A stretch of DNA of 64,000 nt from Drosophila pseudoobscura. Its lineage: Eukaryota > Arthropoda > Insecta > Diptera > Drosophilidae. Shown one piece after another: positions 38,530-49,070 of this stretch. Location: positions 26,226,001 to 26,290,000 of the forward strand of contig NC_046679.1 of NCBI RefSeq assembly GCF_009870125.1, written 5' to 3'. The notes beneath the pieces are model-generated. The model was not told the origin of the DNA. It was given only the letters and a program-made list of their open reading frames with translations, and did not search any database. Position numbers and translations under genes: made by a program. Position 1 is the stretch's first letter; each line of letters begins with the position of its first letter.

Positions 38530-40318
38530 TTCCCTTTCACTCATTGTTTTCGCTGTTGCTATTCTTCGGTGGGAGCTGCTGCTGCTGCTGCTTTGTTTTG
38601 CAATAAACACTTCTCACTTGCTCCTCTCTTTTGCCTTTCATCTATTCGTCTACGAGCATTGCCCATTACCATTGCTCTCTTCCCCACTCCCCTGAGCTCT
38701 GCTAACTGCCCTTCATCTGCCCTGCCACTACCAAATGACTTTGAAATGTTTCTCTTCTTTCACTCGCTTTGGTTTTATGTGATTTTCTGTTTCTGTGCCT
38801 TTTCTGTGCTTGTTGTTGTATTTGTTGTAGAGCTTAAGCCTTGGCTATTTTGCAGTCATTTCAATTACCGTTTGTTATGGCTACTGTCTGTTTGTCTCTG
38901 TGCCGCTCTCCCTGTCTTGTGACAGATGAGGTGCTCTCTCTTGTGATGCTTATCTGTTGGAAAGATCTCTGCGCTTCTGCTGCAGCGCTGCTTGGCTCCG
39001 ATGCAGGTCTGCTTTTGCTTTGCTAGTGCTCTGCTGCAGTGCGGCAGCGCTTGACGTTGAGAGACTTTGTCCGATCTGCCTGTGCTCTGCTTCTGCTCTG
39101 CTCTGCGTCTCTGCCGCTGCCTGCAGTGAGGTCTACTTCTTACGCCTCTCTCTTTCCTTGCTTCCGAGAGCGAGTACTCTTAATCCTATTATGTAGCGAC
39201 ATTCAATAAAACACTTCTGTGCTTACATACTTGCTCCTTCTTTCTAATATTTACTCTACAGATTATCCCTCCCCCCCTTTGCTCTCTGCGTTTCATTAAC
39301 TTTGCTCTTGGCGAAAAACAAAAGTTGTTCTTTTCGGTATTTGCTTTGTTTTCACTTTTCCACTTTTCTCGTTTCGCTTTCCACTTTTCGGATCAATCCC
39401 CAATTTGTAAAACACTTTCAGCGTAAACAAAAACCGCGAATAAAGCTTCAGGGCACAAAAGCTCCTCCACTCCGCTCTCTGCTCCCCGCTCTCTCTCTGT
39501 CCCTGCTTCATTGAATCTCTGTGTCGCAACGCTTGAACTGTGGCCCCCCCTGTCCACTCTCGCCCCCTCTCTCGACAGTGTATGTCCCTTTTAATGGAAA
39601 CTTTTCAACGCGTTCTTTGTCTCTTGCTCTGCCCCTCTCTGCTTTTTTGATGCAGATCAACTTTCGCCCTGAAATTTATAAACTGTTTTTGTTGGAGAGT
39701 GTATATGGGGTGTAGTGGGTGTAGGGGGTGCCGGGGGGTCTGTGTGACTTCCCCCAATTGAATATTTTTGGGCGATTTCATCGTTGACAGGATGTGGGTT
39801 CCGTTATTTTAGCGGCTAACCCTGTAACCCACAAAAAAAAAAGCGAATGAATTTTAAATAAACGCAAAGGCCCCAAAAGCTACAGAAGCCCTCCTTCGAA
39901 AGGGGTGTAAGAGGGAGGGAGGGAGTTGGTAGTTGATAAGGGACAAAGAATGGACAAAGAAGAGAATTTTGCATTAGAAAAGAGGCAAAAGAGGTCGAGA
40001 GGAGGAGCAGAAAAACCGAGAGTGAAAGCGTTAGAGCGGCAGCAGAGGAAAAGCGTTGTAAAAATGTAAATCTACACAAATTTCTAAAAAAATGTGAACT
40101 GTTTTTATCTCCTTCTACTTCTGTTCTTTAGTTATTTCCAAAGTATATTTTATGCAAGGTAAGGCATCTTACGCAGAGGTGGAGAGAGGGAGAGAAAGGT
40201 AGAGTGGCAATAAAAATTTGAGAATATTCTTATGGCTCACCCTATAATAATACACCTTGGCATTTGGCCTTTTGACTTGTTCTTTTGCGAAAAGGGCAGG
40301 AAGAATCTGAGAAGGAGA

Positions 40319-40336
40319 GGGGGGGGGGGGGGGGGG
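40319..40336 (+). repeat. Poly(G) tract, 18 nt
   Basis: First of three G runs of similar length within 800 bp. Confidence 0.9.
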
Positions 40337-41004
40337 CAAGGACCCAAGCTGTTTGTTTCCAATTAGAGGAGTCGGTCGTCCGTCGAGCGCCATGGCATGC
40401 CGAGAGCAGAGGGCAGAGGTCAGAGGGCACCCAAGCAAAGGGCGGGCCGTATGATAATTGGATTGTGCCATGCATGCGGACACGAGGATGCGAGGAGGAC
40501 ACCCGACAGAGAGAGAGACAAAAGCTAGTACAAGGCTCTGCTGCCCCTCTTCCTTTCGCCCTCACCTGCCGTGTTATCCTCCGTTTACCGTTAGCTGTTA
40601 GCTGTTTGCTGTTTGCCTTCTGCTCTAGCAGATAAATGGATGGAGGACAAGTGGCGGAAGATAAAGAACAACAAGAAGAGAAGGAATGAGAGACGGACCA
40701 GACTGCCGGCAGGAGGGCAGCAAGAGGCAGACGACAACAAAGAAGCAACGACAACAGTTGACAAGTGGCTGCTGAAGAGGTGGGCAGAGAGAGAAAAACT
40801 GGGCAGAGAGGAACCCAGTCTTGCCGTCTATTTGATATTTGTACCTTTAGGGCTTGAGCGAAGAGCAACGGCGGAGGAGGAGGGCGAGGGAGAGAGAAGA
40901 AAAACTGTAGCACACTTTTGAGAACAGCAAAAAATGGTACAGCCGTGCATAAAGAGCAGGAGATAACGGAAGGAAGTATCGCAAGAGTGAGAGAGCAAGT
41001 GAGA

Positions 41005-41022
41005 GGGGGGGGGGGGGGGGGG
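41005..41022 (+). repeat. Poly(G) tract, 18 nt
   Basis: Second of the three clustered G runs; the next begins 76 bp further on. Confidence 0.9.
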
Positions 41023-41098
41023 CAAAGGGCGGCTATAAATAGTTGCAGGCGCCTCGGGGCAAAAAAACTATGCCAAAGGCGCTTCAACAAGCAGCAGA

Positions 41099-41117
41099 GG
41101 GGGGGGGGGGGGGGGGG
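41099..41117 (+). repeat. Poly(G) tract, 19 nt
   Basis: Third of the clustered G runs. Confidence 0.9.
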
Positions 41118-44100
41118 ACAGGGCCACCGAGGGCCCGGAGGCAGCAGCGGAGAAGAGAACTGGCGTTTAAGTTCAACAGGTTGAATCCTCTTCTACGCCC
41201 CTCCTCGTGGCATCCTCCTGAAACCGAGGACGAACCACAGCAACAAGGCAATTTGGCCGCCACGATGCCACACGCCGCTGCCTGGCCTCAAATCTCGCCC
41301 CAAAAGCCGGACTCAACAAATGACCAACAAAGGAGAAGAGGCCTCCCCGTCAGAGTTTTGGCATGCAACCAACACAAACACAGGCTAAGGGAATGCATTC
41401 TTGGATGGATCGTACTCTGGCGAAAAATCTCCCTCAGTTCTTCCGTGGAACTTCTTCATTAGCGGATATTCCCGTAGACTCCTCTCATAGGGACATCTCC
41501 ATTAAGCACAGGAGGAAGAAGCGCTGAAACCTGGTGGTATGCTCCCCAGAGCATTAGAGCATTCCCCTAGTTATCTATAGATTTCCGCACAAAAATCCTT
41601 GCAACCTGGGCCTCATTCCTAGTGATTTTCATTGATTTTTCCATTGAATTTTTTATGCAATTTACAAGTAAATCAAATATGAATAAAAACTCGAGGAAAA
41701 TCAGTGAAAATTCCATTAAAATTTAATTTAATTTGAGGTTGTTTTCTTTAGTTGGACATAGTTTTTATGGCCATTGGAAAAATAGATGGAAAATGCTGAT
41801 GAAAACGGAAATTTAATTAAAATGCATTCAAATAAAGGTATTCTTCTTGAAGTTTCCTGCATGTCATGAGAATACTCAAAAGAAGTCCCTTTTTTAGGGG
41901 AACCCATTTGCAGAGACACTTTCAACTTTCAGCTCAATCGTAAGCACAATATCCTTGATAAATAAAATAAATGTAGACATCCTTTCGACATCATAAACCC
42001 CCCAAAACCCACTTTCACTTCATTCAAAGCGCCACAAAAAGTGTAATGAATGCACTTGCCTTTGTCGCCTCCCCCCCTAGCCCCCGTGTCTCATCCCCTC
42101 ATCCTCCATTTCAGCAGAAAACAGCAGCAACATCGTCTGGCAAAAAGGAAAAACTCTGTGGAACCCAAAAAATATGCAAACGAAAACTTTATTGTCGCCT
42201 CCTCCAAACAAAGAGGGGGAAAACCCTCGAAATGGGAAAACAAATACCGTAATACAATTGCAAAGAGAGAGTGAGAGAGAGAGGCAAGTGCCACGCCCCC
42301 TGGGGTAGGTAGGGAGGCCGCTTTTAATGCAATTTGTAAGTGCAGCCCCCCAGTGCGATTTTGGGGCGATTTGGGGGCGGTTTTGGCCGCATGCGATTTC
42401 TGGTATACATTTTGCAAGAACACAAAAGAGAGCGGGCGGAGGTGTTTGCAGGGGGAGGGGGTGTAGTGATTTGGCAATGCTGTCAAAGCATTCGTAATTG
42501 TCGATAGCCCAAAAACACGGCTCATCGTGCCTTCCCTTTCCCTTCCCCTCTACTGCCTCTCTCTCGCCCTTTTCCTTCAGCATTTAATGGATTTTTGACA
42601 CGAGTTCAGGAGTGCTGCCACTTTGCCTATGCCACTCGTAAATGATGTGCAAAAAACGGATTCCGAATTCCGCCTGCGTTTGTATGCAAATCCTTTAAAA
42701 ACAGCCAAGAGGGGTATGACGATTAGGAGAAGACTCTTCTCAGAGCAGAGAGGGGAGAATTGTGGATTAATTAGGATTTATTTATAAGGATTCAACGAAA
42801 CCAGGGCGAGGACTTTTAAGCACGAAGTGGAAGAAGTGGACGATCGGCTCGTGGGCAAATCTTTTTTATTTATAAACATATTCCAGGTGTGATTCTATAT
42901 CATCGTAGATCTCTCATAGAAATTATGAGTGGCTTTGCAGGGTATCGAATTCTTCGACTATCGAGGCTACACTTTTTCTTTGCTGGATTCCTTGCTGTTG
43001 GGGAAGGCAACACGTGCCATTTTCTGCCTGGGGAGGACAGAAAGAGAAAGAGAGAGAGAGAAAGGCAGGGTACAGTGTTGTTGCCACAACGTGTTCGTGT
43101 TGCATTCTTGTACACGCTCTCTCTCGCTCTCCCTCGCTCTCTTTCTCTCTCTCTGGGAGTATCTGTATCGGTGTGTGTTGCATCGTATGTACTCGCATTG
43201 CGTTTTATTCCAATTACCAATTTTGAGTGGTATTTACGCTTTAAAGCAGAGCAGAGGATACGTTTGATTACACTGTTGTTGCCACCAGCATATGTGCCAC
43301 AGGATACGCCCGCTCGTCCTGTGCGTGGGGTGAAAGTGCGATGGAAGTGTCTTTTAAACCAAAAATTATCCCGAATTGCTGCGGATTTCGGGGAAAATTG
43401 TTCAGTAAAAGATAGATAGACGCTCCAAAGCGGCAGATGTACAAAATTTGGGCATTAATGGAATAAAAAAGTGTCCTTGAAGCAGTTAAAGAGTTTTTGG
43501 GTTCATCTATCATCATTTTCAATCAATGCCTCCTAATGATCACTAGACTTGTTTAAATATTATTAAATCGTATCCTTAGGCATTTCTTGGCTATATACAA
43601 CATTCTAGACCTGCTTTCTACCCCCGAAAATATCACCTTCCCCTCTCCAACCCCCACTCCTGCCTGCATCCTGCCTGCTTCTTCGCCAAACTTCCACTTA
43701 CCTTAATGACACTGCACCACGTTGCAAACCACCACATGGGGCATGTCCTGAGCTGCCCCTCTAGCCCCCCTCCAGCACCTGGTTAACCGCATCATATACT
43801 TTGGAGTCTGTTTCTGGCCATCATCCGAAACTGTCTCTCGCTCTCTCACTTCCTGCCCCCCCTCTGCCGCTTCTTGCGTCTCTCCCCTGCTGTCGCTCCA
43901 TCTGTGTTTTCTTGAAAAGACCGCAAAAGCCACAACTCTCTCGCCTCGCAGTTGCCCCTTAAACTTTCACATTTCCCCTTGGATTTCCGTGGCACAACTT
44001 CCTGCCGTTTGGCGTGTGAAAAACTCTCACTTCTTTGGCGGGGAAGACTTCTGGCAGGGGATGGAGGAGTGGAGATACAAGATAGGTACTCGGCCATTGA

Positions 44101-46369
44101 GCTGCAATTAGCTATTGCTGTTCGCTAATTACATGCTGCCCCCAGCGGAAGACCCCTCTGGAAGACCTCTCGTCTGGTCAAGACAATGGGGGGAAGTCCT
44201 TCATTACGATACTCTTTCGAAAGCTCTCGCTTCCTGGTGCTCCTTACCCTCTCCTTCGTCTTCTTTTGCTCCCTCTTTTTTTGCCACACGCGCAATGGCT
44301 TCCGTGTCGTGTCCGTCCGTAACGCCGTCGTCCATCGTCCTCTCCTCATAATGAAATTATGAAGAAACCAACGTGCAACAATTTCATATTGTGGCGGATA
44401 CAGCAGCAGCAGCAGCAGCAGCACATTCCCTCCACCCTCTCTCCTCTCTCTAGAAGTTTCTCCTAATTGAGTTTGAGGCCAGGACCAGCCAGGACCATGC
44501 CAGGACACTGCAGCATAGAGTCGCGTTTAATTGCATTGGCGATGGAGGGGCGGCTTCTCCTGAACAGAGGTTGAAGGGGGGGGAAAAACAGGTGAGAGAC
44601 AACCGCGACAAGTAGCTCCCCACTGTCTCTCTCTCTCTCTATCTCTCTTTAGGGGCTCCCTGCGACAGTCAATGAAGCCATAAACAAGGCGGAACAAAGC
44701 CGTGAAGCGCCCAAAAGCAGTCCCTGGCGATAACTCAGTTCCCACACTCCCAAAGCCCCCTGCCAACCCCCACTTTGAAATTTATGGCCACGACCACAAG
44801 AACAGTTAGTTGGAGACTCTTTCTTTTGGTGGGAGCTCCCAGAGAGAGTCCCTTCCCAGAGTAGCTTCCTTTGGGGAAAAGCTTTTGCACAACATTTCAA
44901 ATTGTTCGCTTCCTTTAATGACTGCAGAAGGACATTAAACGCTTTGTTGGCCGCATTAGGATTTTCGTAAGGAAGAGAGGAAGGAGCCTTGTCCTGCCGA
45001 CTCCTCCATTAGATTGGACTGCAAGTGTTGCAACAGAGCGAAATCATCGCCGTTTAAAGAGCACAAGTGTTGCCCCAAAGTGTACGAGTATGCAACGAGG
45101 AGGAGTTGTGGCAACAATGAAATTTGACTGGCGAAAAATCCCAAGGACAGCACTTGATGGAGGCGTCGAGTGGGCGTGGCTTCAAATTTCAGTGCAAGAG
45201 AAATGGCAAGAGCTTGGGGCTTGGGGCTTGGCCACAGAACAGCCACCGATTCCGAGGAGTCGCCACCGACGGTGGTGATAATGGAGACATCTGCTGCTCT
45301 AGCTCCTGCTCCCCCAACTAAAAAGCGAAAGCCGAAACTCAACTCAATTTCAATGGGGATTCCGCTCCAGGGGATGCTTTCGTTGGGAGATGGGATGGAA
45401 TGGGGGGAGGGGTAGGATGCTGGCTTTAATAAGGAGCAGCTAACAGAAGGGAAATCTGAACTAGATTATCCTGCAATAGACTATGGAATAATTTAAGTTG
45501 GGACTCCAGGGAAGAGATCGATAAATCAAGTACGATGTGGTCATTTTATCGAATGTTCAAAAGGGAAACAGTCGATGAATAAGAAAGGGGGATATGTGGT
45601 AAAAGGGGGATAAGGGGGGGTTGACAGTAGAAAGCTAATTGGTTGTCGTTATTCAGAATTACAGCGGAAAGCAATTGTGGTTTTGGCTTGTTCTACTGCT
45701 TCCACCTTACACCTTCCACCCTCCACCTGCTATTCTACTAACCAAGTGGTGACCCCTGACACCCGTTATAAATGTGACTTATCTATCGTAACTCTGAAGG
45801 TGTACTACTTCGTCCCCTCTCTTTCGCTCACTCACTCGCACTGCTCTTTCGACTTTCACCCCTACGTATGGGGGGGGGGGCGGGGGTTTCTCTCTCTCTT
45901 TCGCTCTGTAACTGTACATTTATGCTCTAATTAGACCACACACTCAAACACACACACCCCCACCCCCTCCCCCTCTCTGACTCTCATCGCGAGCTACAAA
46001 TTGAGAGGCGGGCCCACCTTTAATTTCATTCCCATTTGTATTTACCCCACACTCGTCTTTTTTTTTTTTGCTCGCTTCCTTCTGCACCTGCTGTACTTTT
46101 CTTTTTTTTCGCCTCCCCCGCCACCTCACCAGCAGCTCCTCTTCCTTTGCATTGCAACTGCCAAGTGCCTGGCACTTCAGCAACTAACGAATTAACAGAG
46201 GAGAGGAGTAGAGTGGAGAGTGGAGAGAGGGAGAGGGAGAGTGTGTGTGGTAGAATGTTGGGGAAGGGGAAGGGAGTGGGAGAGGGAGAGGGAGCGGGAG
46301 CGGGAGCGGGGACAGCGAATGCAAAGCACACAAAAAATGTTATTATTTTGTTTGCGCGAATTATAATGC

Positions 46370-46533
46370 CTCCTCGTCGTCCTCCTCCTCCTCCTTCTCC
46401 TCCTCCTCCTCGTCCTCCTCCTCCTCGTCCTCCTCCTTCTCCTCCTCCTCCTCCTCCCCTTCCTCCTCCCCCTCCTCCTCCTCCTCCTCGTCCTCCTCCT
46501 CCTCCTCCTCCCCCTCCTCCTCCTCGTCCTCAT
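46370..46533 (+). repeat. (TCC)n polypyrimidine tract, about 160 bp
   Basis: TCC/CTC repeat with TCG, TTC and CCC variants. The complementary strand is an uninterrupted-frame acidic repeat (Glu/Asp), but the flanks show no exon signals, so I treat it as a microsatellite. A mirror-repeat homopurine strand of this length can adopt triplex (H-DNA) structure. Confidence 0.85.
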
Positions 46534-46658
46534 CTGTCGATGCTGTTGCTGTTTCTTTCATTCATTGTTCTTTTGATACCCTGGAGAGTATTCAAGAAGA
46601 AGGTGATATTTTTTTGGAAAGAAGTTGGCAAGAAAATATTTGACCAAACATCTCAAGA

Positions 46659-47251
46659 GGTAGCACATATGATTTATTATCACTGGTGAAGATTCAAGGT
46701 ATTATTAATGTCCAAATGCAGATAGACATTCTGAGTAACGCATTATCTGGAGAACATGCCGATAATTGCCACTTGCCTGGATATTTTCACAGGACAACGA
46801 CCCGATACATTGCTGCAGGATAGTCAAGTCGTGGCTTAACCAAGAGGGAATCAATGTTTTGTAACGGCCCCCGCAGAGTTCCGACCAGAACCCTATAGAG
46901 AACTTGTGGGGAATTCTAAGCCAAGTCGTTGCCCAAAAAAAACCGAATTTGTGCCGAATTTGACTGGAAGAATGGAGGAAAATCACTCCTCAACAGTGGG
47001 CACATCCTGTAGATTCAATACCAAGGCGTTGCTCCACTTTTCTTAAGCAGAAAGGTCATCCTACAAAATATTAAAGTAGTTTTATTAAAAATACTAGGAA
47101 TACTGGGCAAATTTGAACTTTTTTAACCATTTTTTTGGAGGATATTTTGGAGAAGATTTCAGATTTTTTAATTATTTCGCTGACTATATATTTTCATAAC
47201 TTGGTTGTTGGTTTATGTAGTTCTTGTGGCTTAAGTTTATGAGCACCACGG
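46659..47251 (+). mobile_element. 5'-truncated Tc1-like transposon with C-terminal transposase remnant
   Basis: With a few frameshifts the plus strand encodes the C-terminal third of a Tc1-type transposase. Recognisable words are FQQDNDP-like (the first catalytic Asp region is missing), then DQNPIENLWGIL around 46,884-46,917 (the DxNPIENxW signature of the DDE domain) and a C-terminal KQKGHPTKY before TAA at about 47,070. The 3' non-coding part ends at about 47,251 in a sequence whose complement begins CCGTGGTGCTCATAAACTTA, like a Tc1-family inverted repeat, followed by TA. The 5' two thirds and left inverted repeat are absent, so the element is dead. Confidence 0.75.
46668..46683 (+). repeat. 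Left copy of a 16-bp direct repeat at the Tc1 relic
   Basis: TATGATTTATTATCAC is repeated perfectly at 47,252-47,267, immediately outside the right end of the Tc1-like relic. Tc1 elements duplicate only TA on insertion. Confidence 0.85.
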
Positions 47252-47267
47252 TATGATTTATTATCAC
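47252..47267 (+). repeat. Right copy of the 16-bp direct repeat
   Basis: Perfect second copy of TATGATTTATTATCAC, starting with the TA expected beside the Tc1 right end. Confidence 0.85.
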
Positions 47268-49033
47268 TTTTCCCAACACTTTCTAGGGTATCAACCGCTT
47301 TCACCCCTCGAAGAAACATATGTATGTATGCTTTTCGTTGTTGGCTTTTGTTGTTGCTTTTGGGTTATTGTTACTTTTGTTGCTTTTCTTTATTATTATT
47401 ATTTTAAGCGCATGAATAAATTCCACAAAGCAAAATGGAGAGAGAGAGGGGGAACAAATTATTTGTTTGTGGAGGGGCCAGAGGGGGGCCACACACACAC
47501 ACACACACACACACATAAAATGCAAAGCAAAGAACAAACAAAAGACATACATATGTATGTAAATGTTGAAATTGAAGTAAAACTGCAAAGAGAGTCGAAC
47601 AACAGAGGGAGGCAGCGAGCACAGGCGCAGGCGGAGGGTCTCGAGTGTTAGAGTAGTACAGTGTTTTTGTTTTTGTTGTTGTTGCTGGTGCCGCCGCTTG
47701 TTAGCGTCCGACAAACCGGAAATGACACACACGGACCTGCATGAACATGTTCCTATTTGCCAACATTCTAACGGTAGTGGGTAGTGTTGGGTAGGCAGCA
47801 GCAGCAAAGCTTTTGTTTCATTCCCTTGGCTTTGTGCCCTTTTTTTTGGGCAGAAGCGCAAGAGAGAAACGTTTAAGGCATGTAATGGGGGGAGTGTGAA
47901 AATGGAAGAATAGGCGTGGAATGGTAAATGGAATTCCTGCCTAATGAAAACCTCTCTCTCTCTCTGTCTCTGTCTTTGTACTCTCACTAATTGGTAAATA
48001 TTTTCCGTATTTTTCGCAGCCAGCAGATAAGGAATATCTTTGCCACACAATTTTGTTAATTTTTGTGGAATTTCAAATTCCAGGCAAATATCGAATCAAA
48101 TATTTCAACATAATTGCCAGCATGGGATAATTGAGTGGCACACAGAATGGCAGAGTGGCATGTGGCATGTGGCACCTGGCACGTGGGGCGCCTATTAAAG
48201 AGCCGTTAGTTTTCAATTTTCACAGTTGGATATTTGATGCCGCTCATTAGCAACCCTTTGGGAAGGCCTGTGAGCCTCCATTTCCATAGACAAGAGAGTC
48301 GAGTGCTAATTGAACCATCATCCAGGACACCCGCCTCTGAACGGAGGCAATCAATGTGGCAAAGGGCACACAGCACTCAAACGTAGAGAATAGGGGCCCT
48401 TGTCCCTTTTATGCACTTTCCCAGGCCGAATCTTTTGTGTGTTTCGGTTCGGGGCTTCCAAAGGAGTCGCTGTGGCTGTGGCTGTGCCTTAATTAACCCC
48501 TCGAACGGCAGAGAATGGTAAACATCGTTTCGACCAAGTGGCTCCACTCCAAACAGGGGCTAAAGCGCTTTCACTGAGATTACTCTACCTTACCAAACAA
48601 CTCAAAGCCCAAAATATCCTGAAACCACGCACGCTAAACAAATAACAATAAAAGAGAGAAAAATAATCAGGTTTACGGCTTCGCCGCATCTCCGGTTCCT
48701 CCCGGCTGCTTCCTGTTTCCCGCTTGAGTGCTCTTCGGGCGTCTGTTGTGGCTGTCGGTCGGTCGGTCCTTCCTTCCACCCCGGCAAAAAGTTTCGGCAC
48801 TAAACAGAAATTACCCATACGCCGCGTGAGCCATTGAGGTGTGCAGCCGGAGCCCCCTTTCATAAGCTCGTAAATCTGCAACTTGTGGAGCATAAATATC
48901 CAACAAGGACGGGGGGTAAGTGGGTAAGGGGAGGGGGGCTAAAGATAGGGCAGATTGAGGTTGCGGCTTTTGGGCTCCACTTTAAAATGCATTCGCAACT
49001 AATAAAACATTTTACTCCTGCTATTAATTGCAG
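47268..49033. other. Non-coding stretch and splice acceptor of the LRR gene
   Basis: No gene is supported. A (CA)12 repeat lies at 47,490-47,514. The right end is a convincing 3' splice site: branch-like AACTAAT near 49,000, a pyrimidine-rich tract, and AG at 49,032-49,033. It implies at least one upstream exon of the LRR gene. Confidence 0.65.
47490..47514 (+). repeat. (CA)12 microsatellite
   Basis: Perfect CA repeat in non-coding sequence. Confidence 0.9.
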
Positions 49034-49070
49034 ACCCAAGCCCCGGAACTATATGAGAGCTACGAGAGCC

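Larger units (their letters stand above)
38340..46370. other. Non-coding stretch with poly(C)/poly(G) and pyrimidine-rich repeats
   Basis: No supportable gene. Contents: poly(C) 38,514-38,529, a CTCTGCT-rich stretch at about 38,960-39,125, poly(G) 40,319-40,336, 41,005-41,022 and 41,099-41,117, short CAG repeats near 44,402-44,422, and purine-rich GGGAAG/GGGAGC repeats at about 46,260-46,312. The 282-codon minus-strand frame at 40.2-41.1 kb crosses all three poly(G) tracts and reads as polyproline and Ser/Leu, so I reject it. Confidence 0.6.

Noticed and set aside
40242-41090. 282-codon minus-strand frame
   Set aside because: It reads through poly(G/C) tracts as polyproline and is otherwise Ser/Leu-rich; no domain, and it overlaps equally long frames on the other strand.
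46036-46689. 217-codon plus-strand frame with long proline-rich part
   Set aside because: The Pro/Ser part is the TCC microsatellite, and its end runs into the Tc1 relic.
47301-48050. 249-codon minus-strand frame
   Set aside because: Composed largely of CA-repeat and polypyrimidine translation (runs of Val-Cys, Leu, Ser); no domain.
48834-49070. N-terminal 79-codon extension of the LRR frame
   Set aside because: It lies before a strong splice acceptor (AG at 49,032-49,033) and would place a polar leader before an otherwise normal signal peptide; most of it is intronic.
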